DNA of 64,000 nucleotides, taken from Bacteroidales bacterium. Lineage in GTDB: Bacteria > Bacteroidota > Bacteroidia > Bacteroidales > UBA932. Shown in pieces: positions 27,385 to 35,220 of this stretch. The notes under the pieces are model-generated. The model did no database searches, had not been told where the DNA came from, and saw only the letters and a program-made list of their open reading frames with translations. The position numbers and the translations under genes are program-made. Positions within the stretch are counted from its first letter, which is position 1, and each line of letters opens with the position of its first letter. Location of the stretch: contig JAFZRX010000017.1 in NCBI GenBank assembly GCA_017619675.1, positions 1 through 64,000 on the forward strand, in the 5' to 3' direction.

Positions 27385-28617
27385 ATGAAAGATGCAGTAA
27401 TTATCCTTTGCGGCGGCGGCCCGGCTCCGGGCATGAACACCGTCGTTTGTTCAGTAGCAAAGACTTTCCTCAACAATGGTTTCCGCGTTATCGGCCTTCA
27501 CGAAGGCTACAGCGGCCTCTTCAGCAAGAATCCCCGTTTTGAAGACCTTGACTTCTACAAGGCTGACAGATTCTTTGACAAGGGAGGTTCCTATCTCCAG
27601 ATGAGCCGTTTCAAACCCACTGACGCTGACTTCGAGAACAATTTCAACCTCAGCCTCTTCCAGGACAACAACATCAAGCTCCTGGTTACCGTAGGTGGAG
27701 ACGATACCGCTTCAACGGCAAACCGTATCGCAAAGTTCCTTACTGCCAAGAATTTCCCCATCAAGAACATCCACGTTCCCAAGACCATTGACAACGACCT
27801 GCCTCTTCCGGGCAACAGCCCCACCTTCGGATTCAATTCCGCAAAGGACGAAGGCGCCCACCTGGCACGCACCATATACGAGGATGCGCGCACATCCGGC
27901 AACTGGCTCCTCATTTCCGCAATGGGACGCAGCGCAGGCCACCTTGCACTGCATATCGGAGAGGCCACCCATTGCCCTATGACCATCCTTCCGGAGATGT
28001 TCAACAAGACTGACATCACCGTTGACAAGATCATCAAGCTCACCCTTTCCGCAATCATCAAGCGCAAGATCTTGGGAATCGGCTACGGAACCGTAGTAGT
28101 TGCAGAAGGCGTATTCCATGACCTGGATGCAGAAGACCTCAAGGCCACCGGCGTACACATGAGCTATGACGAGCACGGACACCCGGAACTCGGCAAGATC
28201 AGCAAGGCCGTCCTCTTCAACGACATCCTCGAGAAGGAGTACAAGAGGCTAGGAATCAAGGTAAAGACCCGTCCCGTTGAGATCGGCTACGACGTACGCT
28301 GCCAGGATCCCATCGCGTTCGACCTCACATACTGCACCCAGCTTGCAATGGGAGTTTACGAGCTGTTCGAGAAAGGGGAGACCGGATGCATGGTATACGT
28401 AGACGCTTACGGCCAGCCTCATCCGCTTTACCTCAAGGACCTCCAGGACGCCAGCGGCAAGATCCCTCCTCGCAGGGTTGACATAGACGGCGGCATTGCC
28501 CAGAACTATTACAAGAACATCTGCCACTACATCACTCCTGAGGACTATGAGGCCGCAAAGGCTTATGTCCCTGACCCTGAGAATTATGACTTCAAAAAAA
28601 TCCTGAATTGGGATTAA
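27385..28617 (+). CDS. pfp: Pyrophosphate-type 6-phosphofructokinase
   Basis: Phosphorylates fructose 6-phosphate in glycolysis. The nucleotide-site motif reads GGDD (104-107) instead of GGDG, and the catalytic loop reads PKTIDND (132-138) instead of PGTIDND; both substitutions are the known marks of pyrophosphate-dependent enzymes. The substrate region MGRSAGHLALHIG is present. At 410 residues it fits the single-subunit PFP clade. It is the first gene rightward from the divergent ligA promoter and is followed 60 bp later by a DUF1508 gene. Confidence 0.92.
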   Translation: MKDAVIILCGGGPAPGMNTVVCSVAKTFLNNGFRVIGLHEGYSGLFSKNPRFEDLDFYKADRFFDKGGSYLQMSRFKPTDADFENNFNLSLFQDNNIKLLVTVGGDDTASTANRIAKFLTAKNFPIKNIHVPKTIDNDLPLPGNSPTFGFNSAKDEGAHLARTIYEDARTSGNWLLISAMGRSAGHLALHIGEATHCPMTILPEMFNKTDITVDKIIKLTLSAIIKRKILGIGYGTVVVAEGVFHDLDAEDLKATGVHMSYDEHGHPELGKISKAVLFNDILEKEYKRLGIKVKTRPVEIGYDVRCQDPIAFDLTYCTQLAMGVYELFEKGETGCMVYVDAYGQPHPLYLKDLQDASGKIPPRRVDIDGGIAQNYYKNICHYITPEDYEAAKAYVPDPENYDFKKILNWD

Positions 28618-28677
28618 ATGAAAAAAAAATGCTATCTTTAAGGCACGATTAACAATACTTAACAATCAAATACAACC

Positions 28678-29022
28678 ATGGGAAAATTTGAAATCAAAAT
28701 CAGGAAGGACGGAGAATTCCAGTTCAACCTCAAAGCCGGCAACGGTGAAATCATCCTCACAAGCGAGGGCTACACAACAAAGGCTGCCTGCCTGAACGGT
28801 ATCGAGTCAGTAAAGAAGAACTCAGTAGACGATGCAAAATTCGAGATGCTGGAGGCAAAGAACGGCAAGATGTACTTCCGTCTCAAAGCCGGCAACGGAC
28901 AGGTAATTGGCGCAAGCCAGATGTATGCTTCAAAGGAGACCGCAAAGAAGGGAATCGCTTCCGTAAAGAGGAACGCTCCTGACGCTCCTATCGTAGAGCT
29001 CGAGCCGGCACCTGAGGCTTAA
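28678..29022 (+). CDS. YegP-like DUF1508 protein with two repeats
   Basis: 114 residues made of two tandem copies of the DUF1508 fold: residues about 1-50 (FEIKIRKDGEFQFNLKAGNG) and 51-105 (FEMLEAKNGKMYFRLKAGNG). Each ends in a Gly-Ile-x-Ser-Val-Lys helix (GIESVKKN, GIASVKRN). Proteins of this family are small and abundant, and their role is not settled. Its TAA stop overlaps the stop codon of the amylase-family gene on the other strand by 4 bp. Confidence 0.9.
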   Translation: MGKFEIKIRKDGEFQFNLKAGNGEIILTSEGYTTKAACLNGIESVKKNSVDDAKFEMLEAKNGKMYFRLKAGNGQVIGASQMYASKETAKKGIASVKRNAPDAPIVELEPAPEA

Positions 29023-30254
29023 AGCTTGAGGATGTTTCCTCCCATAGGGGGGATACTGATATTTATTCGGCTGGTATATCCCGGTATATAAACGGATATA
29101 TCAGCCTTTTCTTTTGTGAAGTTGGCTCCCAGGAGATAGGTGCCGTGGTCTGATATGCGCATCCAGATATAGTGGCTGTCAACCTTGAAGCCGGGGGTGT
29201 CAAGGTTGCAGTACACCAGGTCGTAGGTGGTGCCCCAGTCCGGCGCCTTGGCCATCAGGCAGCGGAAATAGTTCAGGGTCTCCAGTTCTTCCTGGGTGAG
29301 GCCCTGGCGGGTGTGGATGTAGGAATAGAGGCGCTGCAGGGAGGGGACGGTCACCTTGTTGAAGATGGATGTCCTGTGGTCCTTGGTATCGGCCGCAGCC
29401 TCTCCTATCTCTTCTCCAAAGTACAGCATGAACGGGGCCTGGTTCAACAGGAGCGAGACGAACAGGGCGGGGTAGGCCCCGGGCATGCGGGGTTCGTCGT
29501 GGTTCTCCAGGAAGTTGAGCATCCTGGGCTGCAGGTCCTGGAGGAACTGCCAGTTCCAGGATATCTTGCGGGCGTTTCCGCGGCCTTCCATCAGGTCTTT
29601 GAGAATGTCATACAGGCCGGACTTGTCGTACAGGAGGTCGAAGCCTATGTCGTGGGCGTATCGGCGGTATTTCTCGCGGGTGTAGACCTCGGCGATGAAG
29701 ATGACCTTAGGATATTTGCTTTTAACCTGGGAAATAAGCCATTTGAGGTACTCCGGAGGCACCATCTCGACCATGTCGCAACGGAAGCCGTCAACGCCCT
29801 TGGCGGCCCAGAAAAGCAGGATGTCGCGCATCCTCTCCCAGTTGGATCGGATGCTGTAGTCCACCTTGAGGGTGTCCGACCAGTCATAGTCGTAATAGCC
29901 GCAGGTCTGGATGGAGCCGTGGGAGTCAGAATAATCCGGAGAGACGTGGTTGGGGACGTAGTCTATGATTACGCCAAGGTTCTCTGCGTGGGTGCGCTTG
30001 ACCAGGGCCTCGAATTCCTGCATGCGGTTATCCGGGTCTGCGCTCAGATATGGGTTGACGTCATAGTAATCGCAGATGGAGTAGGGGGAGCCGGGATCAC
30101 CCTTGACATAGGGCTTGCCCGTGGAATGGCGGATGATCCCGGTGTACCAGACGTGGGTCACGCCCAGGGTCTTGAAGTACTCCAGGCAGGGCTCGTCTAT
30201 CTGCTGCAGGGTGCCGTTTCCCCACAGGCGGGGAAGCATCTGGTATATTATCAT
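29019..30254 (-). CDS. Cytoplasmic alpha-amylase-family (GH13) enzyme
   Basis: 411 residues with no signal peptide, so it should act on intracellular alpha-glucans or oligosaccharides. The GH13 conserved regions are in order: DYVPNH, GFRCDMVEM with the Asp nucleophile, FIAEVY with the acid/base Glu, and ENHDEPR with the transition-state Asp. The N terminus starts directly in the barrel (MIIYQMLPRLWG) and a small C-terminal beta domain ends it. Specificity cannot be read off. Its ATG overlaps the stop of the upstream rRNA methyltransferase gene by 4 bp, an unexpected operon partner. Confidence 0.88.
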   Translation of the reverse strand: MIIYQMLPRLWGNGTLQQIDEPCLEYFKTLGVTHVWYTGIIRHSTGKPYVKGDPGSPYSICDYYDVNPYLSADPDNRMQEFEALVKRTHAENLGVIIDYVPNHVSPDYSDSHGSIQTCGYYDYDWSDTLKVDYSIRSNWERMRDILLFWAAKGVDGFRCDMVEMVPPEYLKWLISQVKSKYPKVIFIAEVYTREKYRRYAHDIGFDLLYDKSGLYDILKDLMEGRGNARKISWNWQFLQDLQPRMLNFLENHDEPRMPGAYPALFVSLLLNQAPFMLYFGEEIGEAAADTKDHRTSIFNKVTVPSLQRLYSYIHTRQGLTQEELETLNYFRCLMAKAPDWGTTYDLVYCNLDTPGFKVDSHYIWMRISDHGTYLLGANFTKEKADISVYIPGYTSRINISIPPMGGNILKL

Positions 30255-30964
30255 CTGCGTCTGAATTCCGATAGGGTTACAGCCGTGGCAACAGCCACGT
30301 TCAGCGATTCCGCCGTTGGGGCGCCGCCGCTGAAAGAAGGAATGAGCAACTTGCCGTCGACCTCTTTCTCCACCTCAGGGCTTACGCCCCTGGACTCGCT
30401 TCCCATCACTACCAGGCCCTCCTTGGAGAGGGGCTGGGAGTAGATGTCAGCGCCGTCCAGGAAGGTGCCGTACACCTTGAGGCCGGCTTTCCTGAAGCGG
30501 CGGCAGAGGTCAGGTATGTCGCAGTAGATCACCTTCTTGCGGAAGATGGCTCCCATGGTTGCCTGCACCGTCTTGGGGTTGTACAGTTCCACGCAGTCCG
30601 GGGAGGCGTAGATCACGTCCACGCCGAACCAGTCCGCCAGGCGGATGATGGTGCCAAAGTTGCCCGGATCCCGGATGCCGTCCAGGGCAAGGCACAGGCC
30701 GCCGCATTCCGCCGGGGCGGAAAGGGGCTTTGCCTTGACCACGGCAAGCACGGGAGAGGGGCTGCTCAACTGGGAGATGCGCGCCATGGCATCGTACCCT
30801 ATGTCATCCCTCTTCCATACTTCCACCACCTCGAAATCAGAGGCCAGGGCCTCCGCGACCATCTTTTCGCCTTCCACCACAAAGAGGCCCAGGCTGTCCC
30901 TGAACTTCTTGGAGGAAAGCGACCTTATGGTCTTGATTCTGTTGTTGGAAAGAGCTGTGTCCAT
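30251..30964 (-). CDS. TrmH/SpoU-family RNA 2'-O-methyltransferase
   Basis: SAM-dependent enzyme of the SPOUT superfamily that methylates ribose in rRNA or tRNA. An N-terminal substrate-binding segment (IKTIRSLSSKKFRDSLGLFVVEG) is followed by the knot domain with LDGIRDPGNFGTIIRLADW, VVMGSESRGVSPE and the closing SLNVAVATAV. I use the ATG at 30964 because a TAAATTTG promoter box (30992-30985) lies within the longer frame to 30997. The target nucleotide is unknown. It diverges from a TamA-like gene. Confidence 0.9.
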   Translation of the reverse strand: MDTALSNNRIKTIRSLSSKKFRDSLGLFVVEGEKMVAEALASDFEVVEVWKRDDIGYDAMARISQLSSPSPVLAVVKAKPLSAPAECGGLCLALDGIRDPGNFGTIIRLADWFGVDVIYASPDCVELYNPKTVQATMGAIFRKKVIYCDIPDLCRRFRKAGLKVYGTFLDGADIYSQPLSKEGLVVMGSESRGVSPEVEKEVDGKLLIPSFSGGAPTAESLNVAVATAVTLSEFRRR

Positions 30965-30984
30965 TGGGTTTGACGGTGCAAACA

Positions 30985-31045
30985 CAAATTTAGCCACAAT
31001 TCTTTATTTAAATGCCCCTTCGTACAGTTTTTTCTCTTAAATTTG
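30985..31045. promoter_or_regulatory. Divergent -7 boxes for the TrmH and TamA-like genes
   Basis: Minus strand TAAATTTG at 30992-30985 lies 20 nt before the ATG at 30964 and argues against the longer methyltransferase start. Plus strand TAAATTTG at 31038-31045 lies 14 nt before the ATG at 31060, which likewise argues against the longer plus-strand frame starting at 31012. Confidence 0.5.
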
Positions 31046-31059
31046 TATTTATACGCGTT

Positions 31060-33171
31060 ATGGGAAGACAGCACTCTAAATACGTTCCTGCACTGTTCGC
31101 CGCGGCTTTGCTCGCGGTTTCCTGCGGCGCCGCAAAGCAGCTGGCGGAAGACGCGTACTGGCTTTCCAAGAATGAAGTCAAGTTCACGGAGAAAACCGCC
31201 CTCAAGGTTTCCGACATCACTCCTTACCTCAAGCAGGCGCAATCCGGCCTCAAGATCCTCCCCGGCAAACGCGTGGAGTTCAGCCCGGAACTGGTGGACG
31301 CATCGGTACAGAGCATCAAGGACCACCTGGAGTACCTGGGTTACTACAACTCCACCGTGGAGCCCGTTATAACGGAAAAGAAAAAGTGGAAGACGGTAGA
31401 GTATCTCATCACCCCCGGAACCCGCTACAAGATCGCGGTAATCCGCTACAAACTCCCTCAGGGATCGTCCTTCGAGGCAGATTTCCTGGACGACGTGGAC
31501 AATGTGAGCGTCAAGGTGGGGGACTACCTGTCGGAGGCTGACCTGGAGGTTGAAAGCGCCCGCAGCGCGGCGTACATGCGCACCAAAGGCTACTACAGCA
31601 TCAACACAAACTACTATTCCTTCGAGGCCGATACGCTCTCCGGGCCGGACAGCACCATCCTGGAAATGCGCGTGAACGAGTACACCCGCAACCAGAGCCC
31701 GTCCGCTGCCAAGCCGCACGAGATCTACACGATAGGGGATGTAACCTTCTCATATCCGGAAGGTCTGGCCTTTGACAACAGGATACTCAAGAGCCTCAAT
31801 ACCATCAAGCCCGGGGACGTCTATGACGAGACTGAGGTCCACAAGACCTACTCCCGCCTTTCCGCCCTCAAGGTTTTCAGCGGCGTGGGCATCGAACTGT
31901 CCGATGCGGATTCCAACAGGGTGAACTGCGCCATAAACCTCACTCCGTCCAAACTGCAGGGCTTCAAGATCAACTGGGAGACTTCCTACAACTCATCGGG
32001 CCTCCTGGGAATATCCCCCCAGTTGAGTTACTATAACAAGAACATATTCAAGAGAGGGGAGTGGCTGAACCTTGCTTTCATGGGCAACTTCCAGCGCAAG
32101 TTCAAGAGCAACATCAAGTCCGACGAGTTCGGAGTATCCGCGGGACTCAGCCTCCCGCGCTTCCTGGGCCTTCCTTACGAGCGTTTCAAAGGCAGCAACA
32201 TCCCCCGCACTGAGATCAACGCATCGTACAATTACCAGTCAAGGCCGGAGTATACCAGGCACATCGTATCGTCCTCATACGGCTACACCGGATCGTTCGG
32301 GCAGTATTTCTCCTACCAGCTTTATCCGCTGCAGCTCAATGTGGTAAGGCTCACGAACATGGACCAGGACTTCCTGAACAACCTTATCCTGAATCCGTTC
32401 ATGTGGTATTCCTACCAGGACCACTTCGATGCCGGATTCGGCGGAGTGCTGTATTATACAACAAACGCAGACCTGGTTCCAAAGACAAGTTACCATTATG
32501 TAAGACTTTCCCTGGATTCCTCAGGTAATCTGCTCAGCCTGTTCAAGGGGGGCATGAAAGAGTCCGAATTTGGGGAGAAACTGATCTTTGGCCTGCCTTT
32601 CTCGCAATACGTCCGCTCGGAGATTTCCTTTGGAAAGACCTGGCGCTTCGGCCACGAGAAGACCCAGGCCCTGGCCACACGCATCCTCGTAGGCGCGGGC
32701 CTCGCGTACGGAAACTCATCGTCACTTCCATTTGAGAAGCAGTTCTACAGCGGAGGCGCAAACTCCCTCAGGGCATGGAGGGCCCGTTCCGTAGGACCTG
32801 GCTACGCCCAGCCAAACACCATCTTCCGCATCCCCAGCCAGACAGGAGATTTCAAGCTGGAGGCCAACGTGGAATACCGTTTCCCCATAACCTGGAAACT
32901 GGAAGGCGCCCTGTTTGCGGAAACCGGAAACGTCTGGTCCTGGAAATCTGACTTCGAGGAAGAGCGCTTCGGCCCTCAGTTCTATAAGACCCTCGCGGCG
33001 GACTGGGGTACCGGCCTGCGCGTGGACCTGAGTTTCATAGTGCTCCGTCTTGACGTGGGATTCAAGATCCATGACCCCGCACGTGAGGAGGGGCACCGCT
33101 GGATAGGTCCTGACGGTTGGTTCCAGAGAGGCGGGTCAGCACTGCACTTTGGTGTGGGCTATCCGTTCTAA
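31060..33171 (+). CDS. TamA/BamA-family outer-membrane lipoprotein
   Basis: 703 residues from the ATG at 31060 (MGRQHSKYVP). The signal ends in LLAVSC, a good lipobox with Cys22. POTRA-like repeats fill roughly residues 40-330, and a C-terminal 16-strand-type barrel follows, with text such as YSGGANSLRAWRARSVGPG and the ending LHFGVGYPF, both typical of the Omp85 superfamily. The Arg-rich loop matches the conserved RGF region in position, here read as RAW. In this phylum lipidated TamA-like proteins often stand beside a TrmH-type gene, as here. It probably helps insert barrel or surface proteins; exact clients are unknown. Confidence 0.88.
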   Translation: MGRQHSKYVPALFAAALLAVSCGAAKQLAEDAYWLSKNEVKFTEKTALKVSDITPYLKQAQSGLKILPGKRVEFSPELVDASVQSIKDHLEYLGYYNSTVEPVITEKKKWKTVEYLITPGTRYKIAVIRYKLPQGSSFEADFLDDVDNVSVKVGDYLSEADLEVESARSAAYMRTKGYYSINTNYYSFEADTLSGPDSTILEMRVNEYTRNQSPSAAKPHEIYTIGDVTFSYPEGLAFDNRILKSLNTIKPGDVYDETEVHKTYSRLSALKVFSGVGIELSDADSNRVNCAINLTPSKLQGFKINWETSYNSSGLLGISPQLSYYNKNIFKRGEWLNLAFMGNFQRKFKSNIKSDEFGVSAGLSLPRFLGLPYERFKGSNIPRTEINASYNYQSRPEYTRHIVSSSYGYTGSFGQYFSYQLYPLQLNVVRLTNMDQDFLNNLILNPFMWYSYQDHFDAGFGGVLYYTTNADLVPKTSYHYVRLSLDSSGNLLSLFKGGMKESEFGEKLIFGLPFSQYVRSEISFGKTWRFGHEKTQALATRILVGAGLAYGNSSSLPFEKQFYSGGANSLRAWRARSVGPGYAQPNTIFRIPSQTGDFKLEANVEYRFPITWKLEGALFAETGNVWSWKSDFEEERFGPQFYKTLAADWGTGLRVDLSFIVLRLDVGFKIHDPAREEGHRWIGPDGWFQRGGSALHFGVGYPF

Positions 33172-33181
33172 ATCATTGTCT

Positions 33182-33916
33182 ATGAAGAGATTGCTTTTTT
33201 CACTTATAGCCTTGTGCGTGTTTGTTCCTGCGTTTTCACAGGAACTTATCGATATCCCGGGCCTGTTCGAGGAGGAGGAAGAAGTGGAGGATCCTTCCAT
33301 CCTGGTCAAGTCCAAGGACGGGGACATGGTACTGCGCATCTCATCCCACGTAGGGTACGGATTTCACAGCATGAAATCCTCACTGTTCCAGCAGGGCCGT
33401 TCAATGGAGGTCTTTGTCAATCTCCTGAATCTTGGAATCTATCCGGTGGATTACCTGGGGATTGAATTAAGCGCAGACATAGAGCACAACGCGTTCAAGT
33501 CCACGGAAACCACCTTTTACCTTGATAACGGAATAATACGTATCCCGTATGACTCCGGGTCATCAGGCGGTTCCGGCGGCACGGGATCAAAGACACTCAG
33601 TTCCATCAATTACTTCTGCGTCAATTTCCCGGCCCTGGTGAAGTTCCGGGCGGGAAAGATGGAGATTGGCGGGGGAGCGGAAGCATCCTTCAACTTTGGC
33701 GGAAACACTTATACAAAATATACGGAAGGCAACCGAACCACTACCGTAAGGGAAAGGGGAGCCAAGATGAACCTGTTCTCCTATGGAGTTGTTGGTATCA
33801 TTTCCTACGGGGGAATGGCCTTCTTTGTAAAATGGTATCCAAAATCCTCCAGGGTCGTTCCTGAAAGCATGGTTGACCTCAGCCATATGACTTTTGGTAT
33901 CGCCTTTGGAATGTAG
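33182..33916 (+). CDS. Small outer-membrane barrel protein, paralogue A
   Basis: 244 residues from the ATG at 33182 (MKRLLFSLIA), 10 bp after the TamA-like gene. It has a signal peptide (cleavage after VPAFS), an acidic stretch (EEEEEVED), then alternating strands of a small barrel. It shares with the next gene the pattern FVNLL.LGIYPVDYLGIEL..DIEHNAFKSTE.TFYLDNG, so the two are tandem duplicates. No named family recognised. Co-transcription with the TamA-like gene suggests they are its products or clients. Confidence 0.72.
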   Translation: MKRLLFSLIALCVFVPAFSQELIDIPGLFEEEEEVEDPSILVKSKDGDMVLRISSHVGYGFHSMKSSLFQQGRSMEVFVNLLNLGIYPVDYLGIELSADIEHNAFKSTETTFYLDNGIIRIPYDSGSSGGSGGTGSKTLSSINYFCVNFPALVKFRAGKMEIGGGAEASFNFGGNTYTKYTEGNRTTTVRERGAKMNLFSYGVVGIISYGGMAFFVKWYPKSSRVVPESMVDLSHMTFGIAFGM

Positions 33917-33937
33917 TTTGTAGTCGATGAATTGTAT

Positions 33938-34699
33938 ATGAGAAGAGTTTTTTTGTCATTCCTTATATTGGCAGCCGGCATTACGGCGTTCGCCCAGAAC
34001 CAGACTGAGATAGACTGGTCAAGCCTGTCACAAGATTTAAAGGACCAGATCAAGGAGGCTATGAAGGAGGAGAAGGAGTATTCTCCCGTCGTAGCCCAGA
34101 CTGACGACGGCCAGTTCAAGCTGTACACCAGTTCCTATGTCGGATACAGCCTGTACTTTGTAAGGTCCAATTCCTTCGCCCCAACCGTTTCGGGAGAGTT
34201 CTTCGTGAACCTTGTGGGAGGTGGTTTCTACCCTATGGACAACCTGGGTTTCGAGGTCAACCTGGACCTTGGTCACAATACCTTCAGGTCAACCGAGTCC
34301 GTCCTGTACCTAGACGGCAACAGGGAAGTGACCGCACTTGACAACAAACTGTACTACCCGTTCAGTGTCACCAAGCCGCGCAGCACCCTGTCATTCTTCA
34401 GCATCAACCTGCCCCTGCAGGCCAAATACTACATGGATGACTTCAGTTTCGGCCTTGGAACTGAGATTGGGATCAATTTCCCGGGACGCGTAAACCACAA
34501 GTATTCAGACGGTTACGACACTTACAGCACCATCCAGAAAAGGGCTGCGGTGAATACCTTCACCTACGCCATCCTGGGTACCGTGACCTACGACAAGGTA
34601 ACCCTCTTCCTCAAGTTCTACCCGCGTTCCGCCGGCATCCTTTCCGGCCGCAACATAGACATGGGCTACGCCTCCCTGGGCCTCGCCTTCCGCATGTAA
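33938..34699 (+). CDS. Small outer-membrane barrel protein, paralogue B
   Basis: 253 residues from the ATG at 33938 (MRRVFLSFLI), 21 bp after paralogue A. The signal peptide ends near ITAFA. A short helical segment (LSQDLKDQIKEAMKEEKEY) precedes the barrel. The motif FYPMDNLGFEVNLDLGHNTF followed by STESVLYLD aligns with the same region of paralogue A. The protein ends in YASLGLAFRM, with an aromatic residue close to the C terminus as expected for barrel assembly. Function unknown. Confidence 0.72.
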   Translation: MRRVFLSFLILAAGITAFAQNQTEIDWSSLSQDLKDQIKEAMKEEKEYSPVVAQTDDGQFKLYTSSYVGYSLYFVRSNSFAPTVSGEFFVNLVGGGFYPMDNLGFEVNLDLGHNTFRSTESVLYLDGNREVTALDNKLYYPFSVTKPRSTLSFFSINLPLQAKYYMDDFSFGLGTEIGINFPGRVNHKYSDGYDTYSTIQKRAAVNTFTYAILGTVTYDKVTLFLKFYPRSAGILSGRNIDMGYASLGLAFRM

Positions 34700-34738
34700 C
34701 CGGTTAAGTCTGTCCGGACCGGGCATTTAACCAAGTAC

Positions 34739-34821
34739 GGTTGGAGGCAGTCAGGGGTTGAAAAGTGCGACAATGCAGGATTAAACCGAAAGCACTTTTC
34801 AACCCCTGACTGCCTCCAACC
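34739..34821. terminator. Perfect 30-bp stem hairpin after the barrel operon
   Basis: Positions 34739-34768 are the exact reverse complement of 34792-34821, with a 23-nt loop. The stem begins 40 nt after the stop codon at 34699. It is far longer than an ordinary intrinsic terminator and has no T-tract, so it may stabilise mRNA ends, block transcription from both sides, or be a repeat in its own right. Its inner stem and loop resemble those of the hairpin at 51318-51386. Confidence 0.6.
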
Positions 34822-34870
34822 CTCTGACGTGTCCGAGGGTGGACACGCCTTCCCGGAGGCAACCCCCGCC
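34820..34870 (-). repeat. 51-bp repeat, copy 1
   Basis: Every base of this 51-bp stretch matches the reverse complement of 55522-55572. It contains a 7-bp hairpin (arms CGTGTCC and GGACACG). Together with the adjoining 107-bp palindrome it forms a composite unit of about 190-200 bp present twice in the window. Confidence 0.8.
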
Positions 34871-34900
34871 TTCCGCTCCAGAGAATCAGGTATCTGGTCA

Positions 34901-35007
34901 GTGGCGCGTAAAGTGCTGATAATCAATGAGAACAACTGTTTAACACTCTCCGTTTTAGGGAGTATCTAAGCACTTAATTTATTGATTATCAAATAGTTAT
35001 CCGCCAC
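34901..35007 (-). repeat. Palindromic intergenic element, copy 1 (107 bp subtype)
   Basis: Bounded by GTGGCGCG and CCGCCAC, with sub-terminal TTGATNATCAA-like dyads and a central hairpin. Read on the minus strand it aligns without large gaps to copy 5 (55372-55478) at roughly 80% identity by eye and has the same length. In the central hairpin both arms differ from copy 5 yet still pair partly, hinting that structure matters. Confidence 0.75.
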
Positions 35008-35083
35008 CAGCAAATCTCCTTACTTTGAATAGATTCTCCCATTTAAGACCAACATCCCGGCCCTGCCGCGGCGGGTTGAGTTC

Positions 35084-35187
35084 GTGGAGGTAAGTGATTG
35101 ATATTCAAGGAAAAGACAACATTAACGGTGGCGATTTGGCGACCGTTAAAAGTGTTATCTGGTTGATTTTTAGGACTTTACGTCCAC
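35084..35187 (-). repeat. Palindromic intergenic element, copy 2 (104 bp subtype)
   Basis: Begins GTGGAGGTAAG and ends TTACGTCCAC. The centre is TTAACGGT-GGCGATTTGGCG-ACCGTTAA, an 8-bp dyad. Its reverse complement aligns with copies 3 and 4 and has the same 104-bp length. It ends 34 bp before the rlmD stop codon. Confidence 0.75.
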
Positions 35188-35220
35188 GGGGATCTATTTC
35201 GTCCGGAAAAAAGATTTCCG

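Larger units (their letters stand above)
34700..35220. other. Repeat-rich intergenic tract A
   Basis: 521 bp with no gene. In order it holds a weak terminator-like dyad (34702-34732), a perfect 30-bp hairpin (34739-34821), a 51-bp segment identical in reverse complement to 55522-55572 (34820-34870), a 107-bp palindromic element (34901-35007), a CG-rich patch that recurs at 55305-55321, and a 104-bp palindromic element (35084-35187). The paralogous barrel gene and rlmD converge on it. Confidence 0.7.

Noticed and set aside
34739..35187. CRISPR array
   Set aside because: Repeats are few, differ in length, occur in both orientations and lack regular spacers; no cas genes are present.
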